From Stramonita haemastoma (lineage: Eukaryota; Mollusca; Gastropoda; Neogastropoda; Muricidae): a stretch of DNA of 64,000 bases. Location of the stretch: the NCBI GenBank assembly GCA_030674155.1, contig CM060317.1, positions 84,377,041 through 84,441,040 of the forward strand. The letters run 5' to 3'. Of the stretch, positions 1 to 59,689 are shown piece after piece. The notes beneath the pieces are model-generated. The model had not been told where the DNA came from, did no database searches, and was given only the letters and a program-made list of their open reading frames with translations. The translations under genes were made by a program, and so were the position numbers. The first letter of the stretch is position 1. Each line of letters starts with the position of its first letter.

Positions 1-442
1 CACACATACACACACACACACACACACATCAATTATTATTTTCTGTACTTACCAAAACCAAACCAATCACACAATTTATACAAACCTTTTAAGATTCGAC
101 GATTACAACAAAATCAAAGCACTTTATAGACAATTGAAAGGAAATGCCTGACTTTTATCGGTCTCTGGGCTTTAAAACAGGGACCCCCAAAATCAAGGAC
201 TTAATGTTTAAAGGACCATTGAAAACCACATAAAAACTTCTTGACCATTGGTCCTAACACCTACTTCATCAGTTACAACTGGGAAGTAAATATTACAAAA
301 TTATAAGCTTGACCATTTGTACTAACACCGATTTCAACAGTTACACCTGGGAAGTAAATAATATGAAAATATAGTAACCTGACATTCCCCTCCCATGATC
401 TTTCCTCATACTGTGCTCTCTCACTACAGCCATTTAACACAC

Positions 443-831
443 ACTTCCCTGCACCCTCTTCCCCAGTGTACCTGAGGCCAGCACTTCCCTGCACCCTCTT
501 CCCCAGTGTACCTGAGGCCAGCACTTCCCTGCACCCTGTCCCCCAGTGTACCTGAGGCCAGCACTTCCCTGCACCCTCTCTCCCAGTTTACCTGAGGCCA
601 GCACTTCCCTGCACCCTCTTCCCCAGTTTACCTGAGGCCAGCACTTCCCTGCACCCTCTCCCCCAGTTTACCTGAGGCCAGCACTTCCCTGCACCCTCTT
701 CCCCAGTTTACCTGAGGCCAGCACTTCCCTGCACCCTCTCCCCCAGTTAACCTGAGGACAGCACTTCCCTGCACCCTCTCCCCCAGTGTACCTGAGGCCA
801 GCACTTCCCTGCACCCTCTCCCCCAGTTTAC

Positions 832-840
<9 letters not shown>
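443..840 (-). repeat. 40-bp minisatellite seeded by the HTT exon 40 donor
   Basis: About 10 tandem copies of a 40-bp unit. On the minus strand each unit holds TGCTGGCCTCAG then GTAAACTGG, that is, the last 12 coding bases of exon 40 plus its 5' splice site. Most copies keep GTAAAC or GTACAC, so they are potential decoy donors. Confidence 0.93.
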
Positions 841-34711
<33,871 letters not shown>

Positions 34712-34908
34712 CGCTTGCCCTCCTCACCTCTTCAACACAGTACTCTGTAATGCAATTAACACTTTGCTTCATCAAGTTCTGCCTTCATGAATAGAACTCT
34801 GCATTGCCATCTACTTTTCGTTTCTGGTTTTAGGTTCACTTGAACAATGAAGGTAGTCATGTCTTTTCTTTTGTATGAGTAAGATTTGTTTACTTGTTTA
34901 GTTGTTAT

Positions 34909-35340
34909 GTGGATCAGTGGTCTAGAGGTAACGCACCTGCCTAGAAAGTGATAAGTCTGGGTCAGAAGTGTGCAGTGATTCGATCCTCGTTTGGGTCTCA
35001 AACTACACCCCCCCCCCCCTCACATCCATTAGACCATGAGTGGTGGTCTGGGTGCTAGTCTTTCTGATGAGACTATAAAACAAGGTCCCATGTGTTACAC
35101 ATAATAATTTAGCGGACATAAAAGAACCTACAGCAACAAAAGAGTTGTCCCTGGCAAAATTATAAAGAAAAAGCCACTTTGATAGGGAAACAGATACAGA
35201 TGCACTTTGCAGACAGGAAAAGAAAAAATGGGTGGAACTGCTCTTGTGGTGATGTGCTCTCCCTGGGGAAAACAACTAGAATTTCATGCAGAGATATCTG
35301 CCCTGACTTAAAGTGGTATGAAAATGAAAAAAGAAAATAA
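34909..35340 (+). mobile_element. tRNA-derived SINE, family 3, full copy just upstream of HTT
   Basis: Head GTGGATCAGTGGTCTAGAGG with box B-like GATTCGATCCTCG, middle TTTCTGATGAGACTATAAAA, then TTGTCCCTGGCAAAATTATA, GCTCTCCCTGGGGAAAACAA and tail CCCTGACTTAAAGTGGTATG. This body type is widespread in molluscan sequences, from general knowledge. It begins about 200 bp upstream of the HTT start codon. Confidence 0.82.
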
Positions 35341-37200
35341 AGTAGTAGGCTAATTCACGAGTGCCAATCTCGTCCCAATGCACGATCAACCTTCCTCACC
35401 TGATCATGTTCATCACACTACACAGTGTTAGTGTTACTGCTAGGGTCTACGTCTAGGCACAAGTGCAAACAAAAATCTTTTCCCAACTGTTATCAATGTA
35501 TGTTTTTGAATGCCTCTCAAGATTCTGAACAAAGTGCAAAAGCAAATTATTACATCTTTGCTCCAAAAGTCACACATTTGCTTTGCAAATTCGTTTGCAA
35601 GTTCAAAAGGATCCAAAGCAACTCGGATTCAATCGAGTAAATTAACACAGTAAAAATAATAATTAGAACTATAGCAGTGTCAACTTGCTTAAACACAGAA
35701 TAACTGATCAGCGTTACAAATCAGCAAATAAACTGCATTTCATTCAGTAAATCGGCAACTGTTGAAATGATGGTAACAGTTAACCCACCCAATCATTGGA
35801 AAAATGACTTGAATGACACACCACATAAAATCGATAAGTTATTATTTTCTTGTTTGTGAAAGATTTGTTAAAAACTATGAATTTAAACAACAAGGCTTGC
35901 ACTCTTACTCACAAGTCTGTGGGATCAGTGCAGAAGTTACCGGTGTATGTACAGCTGTTTACATTTTGTGTTGTTTTAAGTCTTATTCCGTCGTCTGCCT
36001 CTGAAGTCTTGGGTTTGCTTCTGCTTTGAACGGTTTGAGAATGATATATTTAAATTTCAGGCCAAGTGGAGATAGATATAGCCTAGGGGAAACAACTGCA
36101 CAGATGTGCACTCGAGCCTGCTAATAGTTATTGCTTTCCCATTACGGGGGAACAGGCTACATTGCACGCCATGGATGTTCCAATTTTCATTATATCATTT
36201 GCTTATATGCTGTGCAATAGTTCAAATGTAAAAAAAAAGTCAATAATAAGAAAAAATGTTTGAGTCAAGTAAGGGCAATGAGAAGCCCTAACCTGCATAT
36301 AATCATGACAGTGAACGTTGCTAGGACATATAATAAAATAAATAAATAAATAAATAAATGAATGAATAATAATGATCATAAAAACAAAAAAAGGGTACAA
36401 TGAAAGTTATTCTACTTTAAGATTTTTCCTGGTGTATTATACACGAATATTTTTTTCTGATTTTTGTGCTTATCCTGGGCACCAGTGGTTTAAAACATAT
36501 GCCTTTGTCCCTTTGAGAAGTCAGTCCATATATGAAGTCTTCTCGGATATGATTCCTGGCTTCATTTCATATTAACTAATACTATTCCTAGCATAACTCC
36601 GACTGAAAGTGGGGAAAAAAAAATGCATATTTCAGGGGCCTCTCCCCTCAAAAAATCTTATACAAACTGAAACTTTCTACACAACACCTCCACTCATGCA
36701 TTTATGAGAACAATTTGATCTTTTTTTTGTAGCGCAGTTTTATTGGTGTCTGTTAGTAACCCCCTTTTTTTCTCTCTCCTACTTTTATGGAACTGTAAAT
36801 GGGTACCTGCCCTCTTTAGGGTCAGGGAAGGTAAAAAGCGAGGGAGAGGAGATGGGCGCTGCCCACAATATGCTGGCCCCTAGAGAAGCTGAGGTTCCTG
36901 ATGCCTTGCTTCCCCTACGACAACATTGGTTATAGGACACCTTTACCTTTTACCTCACCTTTACTTTTGTGGTTTGTGCACCTGTTTGCAGCTGTTTGAA
37001 TACCATGGTGTGTTGTAATTACTTATTATTTTCTTTGGGCTGCAGCTGTACATAATGTAAAACAAAAATGCATCCTCTTCTTTGCCGAACACTCAGACAG
37101 CAACTATTGTTGTCTGTCATATAAGCAAAAATGTGTTGCACTGCCATTAAGAACCCGACAACTCAGGCCCAGTGCATCCCACTCTGATGTGGGATGAATT
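35341..37200. other. Intergenic stretch, no supported gene
   Basis: AT-rich DNA upstream of HTT. A (TAAA)n-like run lies at 36330-36365. A GC-richer block at 36790-36960 (AGGTAAAAAGCGAGGGAGAG and CTTTACCTTTTACC ends) may be an unclassified retroposon. No conserved coding seen. Confidence 0.5.
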
Positions 37201-37221
37201 GCTATCTTTAAAATCTTTCAG

Positions 37222-37406
37222 AAAATGAGGAGGAAAATGGACAAGGAGGTGACAAGGAAGAAAAAGGAATCAAGCCAAAAACAAAGAGAGGGATAGAAAA
37301 GAGGGAACTGCTAGCACAACATTATCAGAAAGCACCTGGTGGGGATGCTATAATTTATATTGACAGCCCATGTATCCTCTGCAGTAAAAATGTTCAAAAG
37401 TTTTAA
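37222..37406 (+). CDS. Possible terminal exon of an unidentified plus-strand gene
   Basis: After the acceptor AAATCTTTCAG the frame reads ENEEENGQGGDKEEKGIKPK, then TKRGIEKRELLAQHYQKAPG and GDAIIYIDSPCILCSKNVQKF, then TAA. Upstream of the acceptor the same frame stops at 37209, as expected at an intron. The mixed acidic/basic start followed by an ordered-looking end with a CxxC is coding-like, but I recognise no family. Upstream exons were not found, so an old retrocopy or chance is possible. Confidence 0.4.
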
Positions 37407-38840
37407 GCTTCCATTCATAAAGATTTTTTCCTGTTTTTGTACCTTTCTTTAAACTGATCTGGACAATATACCTTTCATATATTTGTTTGCGACAAATATG
37501 CAATATGATTTTCTCTTGTGTAAAATTGCACTTTGTCCTTTTCCAAAGTAAGTCACTCCATTGTCATTGTTTGTAGTTAAAGGACTTATTTCGAAGGCAT
37601 ATTTTTTTCATGACAAATGAAATGTTTCTCTCCCCCCCCCTGCCTGTTAAGTGAGTTTTCTCAGTTTCTTGTAGGTATTTTCAGATTGTTTTTATTTTGT
37701 CATGCCAACTTTTATTTATTTTCACATCTTTGGTACAGGAACTGCCGTTTGCTTTTACTGATTCTAGACAGTTGAGTCATAAAATGTTAAAGTCTGTTTT
37801 GTTCATTTGAATGGTCTCAGCTATCTTTTCTTCACACATGCATGATTTGGCTGTTACTAGTTTTTCTTTGTTTTGAGTGGGAGGTTGGGGTTGTTGCTTT
37901 TTTATATATTTTTTTTAAAGGATATAGCTGAATCCTACCCTTAAGCCTGCTGCAAGTACTGTGTAGAGAATTCTGTTTAAGTATGTGATGTGTTTCCCAT
38001 TTGCGCAGTGCTGACCACATATCTCACTGTCAGGCTGGTGATGTTTTTCGCTCTGACCATTATCACCATTTTTTAATTTGCCTAATGACCTGCTTTGTTA
38101 TAATTAAAAAGTTGAGGTAAAAGGATGCAGTTCTGCTTCACTCTTTTAAACACCAAAATACTTGCAACAATTACTATTCCATCCACTGGTTATTTTTTGT
38201 CTTTATACAATGCTCCAGAAGTGACACAAAGTGTTTATGGAAGCCCATCTTTGCCATGTTTTAAGTAGTTGATGGTGTACTATTATACTGCCAAAGTCCA
38301 TACTATAATTGATATAGACAATGAAAGCTTGTTTGCTGTTCCTTACTTTTTCCTATCAAAATCTGTAGTAGCTAGTATGTTGTACCACTGCTGGATCTGT
38401 TGACTGGGGTAGAAAACATGAAAGAATATGAATTTACCTTAATATCACCCCATCCCAGGTACAGAGACAGCAGGAATGAAGGTAAAAGAATGTGATGGTA
38501 CTTATCTCTCTCCAGATTATTTATTCTTTTATATCGAGGATAGTGTAATAAGCACTGATGTGCTTTTTTTACATCCAGTCCCCATGTGCATGCAGTTTTG
38601 TAAATCTTTTCATCTGTTCCCACCAGCACAGTCTGCTAGCTAGGTATCTTCCATCCACCTACCATGACTGGTTAGCTCTTCTATGAATACTTGACGGATT
38701 TTTAATAATGTCACACACAATGTTAATGCATGCGTTTATATACCAAACTTTTTTTTACAAGCACTATATTTGTGTTGCATGTTTCATAGGGACTTAACTT
38801 TCATGTGGACTTGTCTTTGAAATAAAATAATTGAATTGAA
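37407..38840 (+). other. 3' UTR-like, T-rich stretch with AATAAA
   Basis: About 1.4 kb without coding signal. T-rich on the plus strand, ending in AATAAAATAATTGAATTGAA at 38821, a poly(A) signal next to a short (TTGAA)n run. It could be the 3' UTR of the exon above or the tail of a retroposon. It contains a SINE-2 tail fragment on the other strand at 38500-38640. Confidence 0.35.
38500..38640 (-). mobile_element. SINE family 2, 3' fragment
   Basis: Contains TTTTATATCGAGGATAGTGT and CATCTGTTCCCACCAGCACA, the tail and central part of family 2 in reverse. The head is missing. Confidence 0.75.
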
Positions 38841-38849
38841 TTGAAATCT

Positions 38850-40555
38850 ATACAACCCCAGCTTATTGTCTCATCTGAAAGACTAGCACCCAAGCCACCA
38901 ATGGGGATCGAACCCATGTCTTCTCACTTTCTAGTTTGGTACATTACTTTCATTTCACTGATCCACATGGATCACTGATCCATATGATCATAACACTGAT
39001 CATTCAGAACACATCATCAACCAACACACTTTCTGTGTACAAACGTTTATTTCTTAAAATCAGACATACTAGCATCGTACCATCAGTCAACACATTTTTT
39101 TTATACGATTACTATGTAAACATACATATTATTTACACCCACACAAAATTGTTTGAAACACACCAATCGGAATAAAGTGTCACTTTCCATAATGTACAAA
39201 CAAACATGTGTGTACACACACAAACAACATAGTACCTTTTCGAGAATCGTATTCTTTTCAGCACTTTGGTCAGCTACTATCAACCATTTGGTTGCTACTA
39301 AAATTCACAACAAAATGAACAACAAAAAACCGAAAGCGACATTTTCATGTTTTTTTTTTTTTTCATCTGCACAAATGGATAAAAAAAGTAAATGCACTTC
39401 AGTTTTTGGAATGGAATTTTCAACATTTTATTTTTTCTGAATAAGACAGCTGACCATTCAAATTTATACATAGTTTTTATAATTACATACTTGTGTTCAA
39501 AATTGAATGCTTCCATTATTTTCATTGAAGGCACATTATGGCCTATTTTTCCATGAGGTGGGTGGGTTAATATCTTGTTTTCAAAATTTGTTTTTAAAAA
39601 ATGAGTTGGTAACAAAATTAGTCCTAGCTTAGTAGCTCATTTTTTTGTTTTGCTTTGTTTTTTAATTTCATTTGTAGATCGGTTGTGGATCGAGACAAGA
39701 TGACAACATGAATATATATGCATACACACGCAATATGCCAGTTAGGAGGCATAGGAGCATTTTCCCATTCTTTGTTATGCTGCCTTTGAGTCTTTATTGA
39801 TATACAGATAAATGATACAGTAATCTTCAAACATAAGACTTGCACCCATTATATATACAAAAACGCAAGATTTTAAATAAATAGCTATGCACTAGTTTAT
39901 CAATTAAAATTCTATAAAGCATCCCATCATCTGTTTATTAAAATCTTACAAACTTTATGAGATACAGACCAACAAATTTCAAGCATGCAAAACCAGAATA
40001 TTTTCAAAACAATGCAAAGCTTGTAATTATACAGATTTTAAAAGCAAAGTATACACACTGACAAAAAAAGTATAAATACTCACCAGCCTCTTATAAAACA
40101 AGCCATCAAACTAAATACAAAGAAAACAACAAACATCATGGAGAATCAATATACATCCAACACTCCAGCAATCTAAGATGCTTCAGTAGTTCACATACAG
40201 CCCTTACCTTATATATATATATGTATAAAAAGAAGACTCTTTTCACCAAGTCTGGTGGTCATTCTCAGGACCTGTGAACTCATGTATCTTTTCTGCTTGC
40301 AAGAATACTTTGTAAAATATGCACCAAAAATCCTCAAGAACATGTAACTTTTATTCAGTGCTGTAACCACCCTCTATTCTACAGCTGAAACCTCTGTGAT
40401 GGAGTTGACAACTAATCACAAAACTCTGGCGGAAAAAAACTATTTTTCCTGATGTTAGACACACAAGCCATGAGTTCCTACATACTTTTTTCATTACTCA
40501 GACCTCTGAGGCTCATCCAATGGTAATATTTTGCATATGCAACCATTTAGTGTGC
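38850..40555. other. Intergenic stretch, mostly unannotated
   Basis: A short reverse tRNA-like fragment (AATGGGGATCGAACCCATGT, about 38901) suggests a decayed SINE. The rest is AT-rich, with no coding signal. Confidence 0.5.
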
Positions 40556-40559
40556 ATAT

Positions 40560-40835
40560 GTTCTTTTAAATTTGTTATCTGTTCCTACTGGCTACAATAG
40601 CATTTTCTTCCGAAAGGCGGAATGGATTTTATAATATGTGCAAGATGTTCTGCTTATATTTGCACACAGGACCTTAGTTTATAGTCACATCCAAAGGACT
40701 TTTTCGAGAGAGGAGTTGTACTAACGCAGGGAATATCAAATATCCCTGTGAACAGGTCCCTTGGATGTGGCTCAATCCAGGGCAGTCACATCATGAGTGC
40801 AACGCTCTAACCCTCCCCCCCCCCCCCCCACACAA
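40560..40835 (-). mobile_element. Decayed SINE family 2-like copy
   Basis: Keeps the order of family 2 landmarks in reverse: AAAGGCGGAATGGATTTTAT, CACAGGACCTTAGTTTATAG, a gap, then AGTGCAACGCTCTAACCCTC at the tRNA-like head. Many substitutions, so an old insertion. Confidence 0.6.
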
Positions 40836-40859
40836 ACCACACACACACTCTGAGGTAAC

Positions 40860-42500
40860 TTGATCAGACATGACCTAATGGCAAACAGTCTATAAAATCA
40901 ATCAGGAACATACCGCCTTCACTCCAGAATAAAAAGATAAAATGTTTTCTCTGCTTCATTATGCTTTCATATTCTTTTGGGCCGCTGCTCTCATGCCACT
41001 CATTCCAGGTTCACTATATAATGACAACACACTGACTCCCTGTCAATCCCTTCCCCTGGTAAGGAGACCCACAAGAAACTGTTAATGTTAGGTTGCTGTG
41101 AGGCCACCAACCACAGGAGGTTCTGCACCGCTGCTGTGCCAAATTGGTGTGTTCATATCAATGAAATGGGTTGCTTGCAAGAATCATGCCCTATCATTTT
41201 TCCACTATTATACATCATTATAGCATGGAAAAGACATCCTGTATATTTTTGTTGAGCAGTACTGGATGGAATAACGGTTGAAACTGGTTACAAAGTTCCT
41301 AGACCCTTAATCACATTTGTTCAAAATGCTTTTTTTTTTTTTTTTAGTGTCCAAAATGCTTCTTGCAAGTCTAGAGTATCTATATCATGGCACTGACATG
41401 CTGTCTTTCTCTGCAAGCGATCTGCTTCCTACTTACTTAAGCTAAATAATATCCATGGATTATTGCACTTAATCAGTTCTCCAAGAATTCAAGATATATA
41501 GTACAAGCCTGACATTTGTAATCTGTCATAGGGTATTTGACCAGATTACCACTTCTTCCACTACAATACAGGTATGTGCAAAATCAAATAGCTCTGGGTG
41601 GATGCTACAGCTAAGAGGTTAAGTCCACCAGACTTCAATCCCATATGTCCTTGAAGTCATGGGTTTAAATCTCAGAAGCATGTCCAGTGAATTAAAGGAT
41701 TTTTATCATCTCCAAAGTCAACTTCAAGTGCAGTGCAGACCTGCCAATGTCTTTATTCCCTTCGTGTATATACACATGCAGAAGATAAAATATCTACGTT
41801 AAAGATCCATAACTAATGTCACAGTTTGGTAGGCAAGAGAAACACGAATGCCCAATATGCATTCTGCACAAAGAAACGGGCTGCTCTGAAGTCATGATGT
41901 GTCATGTCAGCCAAGGCCACTAGGCAGACTACTTGCAGAGTTACAAGTGCAGGAAAAGACTGGGCACTACGCATCCCACCCAGTGAGGAAATGCAGAGGA
42001 GGGTAAAGATATACCTTGGTTGACTGCAGATTTCCATTATGCTAGACAACACTAGTTGTTTGTGATGTGACATTTAGCAACTTTCTCCATGATCTATACT
42101 CTTTGAATGCTGTGGATTAGTGCTGCAGAATGTTTCTGAGATGCATTTGATAAAAAGTTTGTGTTTTTAAAAAAAAAGATAAAAATGAACAAACAGAAAA
42201 ATAAATAAATAAATGAATCGAATAAAAACATACCCCCCTCCAGAAAGCTGTTTTTTCTCACCTCAAACAACATCACAATACAAAAGACCACCACAAATTT
42301 TCAACAATAACAAAAAATCAAATTTACATAAGGAATGAGCAGGAGTACAGTAAAACAGAGAAATGAGGACAGAGATAGAAAAGAAAACAAGACATATAAG
42401 ATGGAGAGGTATGGAAAAAAAAGGACATCACAGCCGAGAGAGAAAAAAACGCATCCAAACAATTAACACACCTATCAGGTTGGATTTCTCTTCTTGCTAA
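40860..42500. other. Intergenic stretch, no gene seen
   Basis: Apart from the possible old retroposon at 41595-41815, nothing recognisable on either strand. Confidence 0.5.
41595..41815 (+). mobile_element. Possible old tRNA-derived retroposon
   Basis: CTGGGTGGATGCTACAGCTA followed by a box B-like GGGTTTAAATCTC suggests a decayed tRNA-like head. No second copy was found in the window. Confidence 0.35.
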
Positions 42501-42504
42501 CATT

Positions 42505-42837
42505 CTACGCTAGTCTTTGCATATGGTGGTGATATTGCACTGGCAATTTGACGACCCGGTTCGATTCCGGTCGAGGGGGATTTTTCTCCTGGAGTTAACA
42601 TCAGTGCTGACTCCACTCTCCCCAAAAGTCTTTCAGATGAGACTGTAAACCGAGGCCCCGTGTGTGAACGCACACAGAACATCTTGTGCACACGTTAAAT
42701 CCTGTTCCGCTTTTCGTAAGAGTAGGCCATTGTGTGCCGGTGGGAACAGATGACAATATTTACACAACTGCATACACACGGGGACTGGATGAAAAAAAGC
42801 ATATGAATGCTTATTCCATTATCCTTGATATAAAAGA
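42505..42837 (+). mobile_element. tRNA-derived SINE, family 2, copy with decayed head
   Basis: Box B region GGTTCGATTCCGG, body TTCTCCTGGAGTTAACATCAG and GAGACTGTAAACCGAGGCCC, tail GGGGACTGGATGAAAAAAAG and TTATTCCATTATCCTTGATA. Collinear with the reverse-strand copy at 57978-58327. Its 3' end is interrupted by a family 1 SINE. Confidence 0.85.
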
Positions 42838-43123
42838 AAGTTAAAGTCTGTCCCGAGCCTAAGGCTCATCAGGCTGGTGCTTATCCCGGTTTCTGTGGCG
42901 TTAAGCGACTGAGAGTCATAGACTCCCCCCTGGATAGGACGCCAGTCTATCGCAGGATTAACCCCCAACACAAGGTTGGTACCCCTTTTACACCTGGGTG
43001 GGGTGAGAAAATAGCCGTAAAGTGCCTTTTCCAAGGGCGCAACGCCATAGCGGAAAGCTGGGATTGAACCTGCAACCTTTAGATTATGAGTCCAACGCCC
43101 TAACCACTAGACTACAGCGGCGG
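42838..43123 (-). mobile_element. tRNA-derived SINE, family 1, copy 3, nested in a family 2 SINE
   Basis: Reverse orientation. Flanked by a perfect 14-bp duplication CTTGATATAAAAGA (42824-42837 and 43124-43137). The duplicated sequence belongs to the 3' tail of the family 2 SINE at 42505-42823, so family 1 inserted into family 2. Confidence 0.93.
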
Positions 43124-43139
43124 CTTGATATAAAAGACT

Positions 43140-43360
43140 AAATATAAAAATTTAAAAAATAAAAAAAATAAAATAGACATGGCAACAGAATGAGCAAGAT
43201 AACATAAAAAATGACTTTAGACTAATATGTAAAACACTGACAGAGCTTTATGAAACATGTCACCAGTAATAATGAAACCTTTTCATACAGTCACTAATAC
43301 CCCACATAATATAACAACAGCCAAACCTTGATCCATTCATGTAAAAGTACATGTGTGTAT

Positions 43361-43411
<51 letters not shown>

Positions 43412-44593
43412 CGCACACACATGCGTACACACACACACACATGCATACACACACACACATACACACACACACACACACACTTTTACACACAAACACAAAA
43501 ACATGCATACTTTCCAGCAGAGATAATCGACCAAAACAAAAAAATGTCCACATTTGCTAAATGCTGGGATAACAGTACCACTCTTCCTTCACTTCCCTCT
43601 CCTTGATTCTTTTTAATTGAAGCATTTGTCCAAAGAAGATTGGTGAACTACTTCTAAATGTATTAACTCACAATCATGTAACTCCATAACCCACAGAACC
43701 AAATCAATGAAATAAAAGAAATGACTGCAGAAAATATGAAGTTGAAAAATGCCCATAACTGTTGTTCAAAGTATATACACACAGCAAACATCTTGCAAGG
43801 TTTACTTGAAACAAAAAGATGCATGTCAGAAAGTAGCAACTCGACTTTTGCAAAGCTAGACTACTACTGTACAAGTTTGTGAAATGACATGACAATATGA
43901 TCTTCTACATTGTCTACTTTAATCATTCACTCGGTAGGCATACTATTTAAGTCCATCTTGAAATCTTTTCAGTCAGCATAGAAACCATAACAATCCCTTT
44001 CGTTGTAATGTGTGTGAATTTTTGATTAGATTTTGTGAAAAATACATTTCAGAAAACTTAAGATCCAAGTTCAGCTCACCACCAGTTACTGATTCAGTTT
44101 TCAACAGTTATCTCTCAAAGCTTCCAAACAAAGAATTTTTCTTTGACTTAGCTCATTCCAAATGATCTAGTCTACAAACAGAATGTTTGGCAATTTTTTT
44201 TTTTTTAATCTTGTTCTAAGAAATGTTTGACAGGCAAAATTGTTTACTCTCACTCTTTTTTTTCCTCACACACATACAAACATACCAACAGATGCTAAAT
44301 TCGGCTTTCTCATATTCCTTGCTCCTTTCACCAAAAATGATAATGGTCTCATATATGCTTTTACTCCAGTGCAATAATGGAGAATGTATCTTTAACATAC
44401 AACTATTATGAATTTGATGACGTAAAACAAAGCAAGGCTGATCACACACATTCTCTGTGTCTGGTCTCTGACTCACATTACAAATGAAGAATGTGTGCAC
44501 ACAATGTCACCGAGACTTACAATGCCCCTTCCAGTCATATGAGGTTTTCAGTGGTGGACAAATTGTTCAACACACAGCACACTGCCCGCCTCA
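43140..44593. other. Downstream flank and probable 3' UTR of KAT7
   Basis: AT-rich. The part next to the KAT7 stop should be its 3' UTR, but no poly(A) site could be fixed with confidence. A CA microsatellite lies at 43362-43480. Confidence 0.45.
43362..43480. repeat. (CA)n microsatellite
   Basis: CA-rich tract with CATGCG interruptions between HTT and KAT7. Confidence 0.93.
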
Positions 44594-57560
<12,967 letters not shown>

Positions 57561-57690
57561 AGCTTTTATGTTTTAGCTTGCTTTTGTTTTCTTCTGAGGT
57601 AGCGGCCTTCCTTGCGGCGGTAAGCGTTCTTTCGCTTCCGGTGTTGGCGACATCTGTGCAGATAGATTAACTTCCCCTGATAGGCCTAGA
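57561..57690 (-). promoter_or_regulatory. KAT7: Probable KAT7 5' UTR and promoter region
   Basis: Immediately upstream of the MPRRK start codon. CpG-richer than flanking DNA (GCGGCGGTAAGCG, TTCGCTTCCGGTG on the plus strand). No TATA box was recognised. Inferred from position and composition only. Confidence 0.4.
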
Positions 57691-57977
57691 AGAGGGATAG
57701 AATGATTGATAGTTCTATACCCCATGCAGTGGCCAATATCGTAAAAGAATAGATTTTCATTTATTAGAATTTAAACCGAAAATGATAGTTCCTTCATTCA
57801 TTCAACTATTCTCTCCTTCTTCAATCAGAATTATGAAAAATGAAAGATAACTTTTGTAAATTGTCTTCCTATATTCTATTCCCCATGTCTGGCCATAACT
57901 ATAAAAGACTAGATTTTCAATTCATCAGAATTGATTCCAAAAATGAAAGATCGTTCATTCACTCAATCTCTCCCCTT

Positions 57978-58327
57978 ATTTTATTTATTTATTTATTCTT
58001 TTATATCGAGGATAACAGAATAAGCAATCATGTGCTTTTTTTCATCCGGTCCCCGTGTGTATGCAGTTTTGTAAATATTGTCATCTGTTCCCACCGGCAC
58101 ACGATGGCCTACTCTTACGAAAAGCGGAACAGGATTTAACGTGTGCATAAGATGTTCTGCGTGCGTTCGCACACGGGGCCTCGGTTTAAAGTCTCATCCG
58201 AAGGACTTTTGGGGAGAGTGGAGTCAGCACTGATGTTAACTCCAGGAAGAAAATTTCCTCGACCGGACTCGAACCCGGGTCTTCAAATTGCCAGCGCAAT
58301 GTTCTGACCACTAGGTTATCCGCCCCC
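57978..58327 (-). mobile_element. tRNA-derived SINE, family 2, full-length
   Basis: Reading the minus strand: head GGATAACCTAGTGGTCAGAA with box B GGGTTCGAGTCC, body TTAACATCAGTGCTGACTCC, tail ending CCTCGATATAAAAGAATAAA and a short (TAAA)n run. Upstream of the KAT7 start codon by about 0.4 kb, so close to its promoter. Confidence 0.9.
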
Positions 58328-58939
58328 CCTTCTGTCAGGGAGAGGATGACAGACTGGGCTAACTGAAAACCTTAACCGTTAGGCCTACATTTTTTCAGGG
58401 TTACCAAAAAGCAGAGAGAGTATGTGTGCTAAGATTGACAGGTCTTTCTAATTGAACAGTTATCACCGTCATCATTTTCTGCAGCGAAAGCTGTTTCAAC
58501 AGCACGTGCATAAAAGGTATGATCAGTCAGCCAGAAGAGGGAAAGGAGAGAGAGAAAGAGTGAGAGTTGCTGTGATACAGTTACTCAGTTGGGGTGGACC
58601 ATTTCAGTCCAACACAGCTGATAACAGAGGTCACAGGCACGTATTGTTTCAACATCCAGAGGATTTATTTCGTCCTTTCTGTGCTGATGAACTTTACATT
58701 GTGGTAAGATCAGTTAAATGGCTTTTATATCTGCTTTGAAATAATTGTCATTCACACTTTGATAGTCGAGTAGTTCGAAGACAACCAAATCCAGTCTAGA
58801 TCTAATGGCAGTGAGTTCGAATCTATTTAGCCTATTTGACCCATGCCAAGACCTACCCTTATAGATACTATGACTCTTACTCACAGTCCCTAAGTCGGAA
58901 ATCTCCGCTGGGACGTTAATTTAATTACAACAACAACAA

Positions 58940-59265
58940 CAAGCCAAGAGCTGCGCCAGTTATTGTCAGCGAATTGCCAAGGTCTACACTAAAATGTTAT
59001 GTTGTAAAATGTTGTTTTGAAATTGCCTTCAGTCATGACAACCTAACATAACAACCTGCATCCTCCTTTAAAGGAGAAAAAATCACTGAAATCGGAGTAG
59101 GCCTATGGCTGTCTATATGGCGAGTTACTTGAAAACAGTCACAAACACAAACTTCTCATTCAGTGTGCAATTTCAATCTCGCGGTGATTCTCAGGTGAGG
59201 TGAGAGTCAGAGTGCACATTCTGGGTGACCTGCAGAGTTGACCTCAAGAGCTGGGGAACGCACAT
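58940..59265 (+). mobile_element. Interspersed repeat family 4, copy 3
   Basis: AAAGGAGAAAAAATCACTGA, TATGGCTGTCTATATGGCGA and GCGGTGATTCTCAGGTGAGG align with copy 2, which is upstream in the same orientation. Ends near a (CT)n tract. Confidence 0.78.
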
Positions 59266-59271
59266 GATCAT

Positions 59272-59274
<3 letters not shown>

Positions 59275-59350
<76 letters not shown>
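59275..59350. repeat. (CT)n microsatellite followed by (GGCT)n
   Basis: Pure CT about 75 bp, then GGCTGGCTGGCTGGCTGG. Confidence 0.95.
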
Positions 59351-59352
<2 letters not shown>

Positions 59353-59479
59353 CTGGCTGGCTGGCTGGATGTCTTTATGTCTTTGTCTTTCTTTTTTATT
59401 ATTATATTTTTTGTTAATTATTTAGTTTGTTGTTGTTATTTTTGTGTGTGTTTCTTTCTCTTTTTTTTTTCTTGGCCCA

Positions 59480-59580
59480 GAGGCTGGTTGTAAAAAAGCA
59501 TGTTTGCTTATGCCATTCCCTCTTTAAATAAAATTTCTTCTTCTTCTTCTTCTTCTTCTTCTTCTTCTTCTTCTTCTTCT

Positions 59581-59674
<94 letters not shown>

Positions 59675-59682
59675 CTCTCCAC
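59480..59682 (+). repeat. Retroposon tail with (TTC)n and (CT)n
   Basis: GGTTGTAAAAAAGCATGTTT and CCTCTTTAAATAAAATTTC, a variant of the family 2 SINE tail, runs into (TTC)n then about 100 bp (CT)n. Confidence 0.8.
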
Positions 59683-59689
59683 CATCTGT

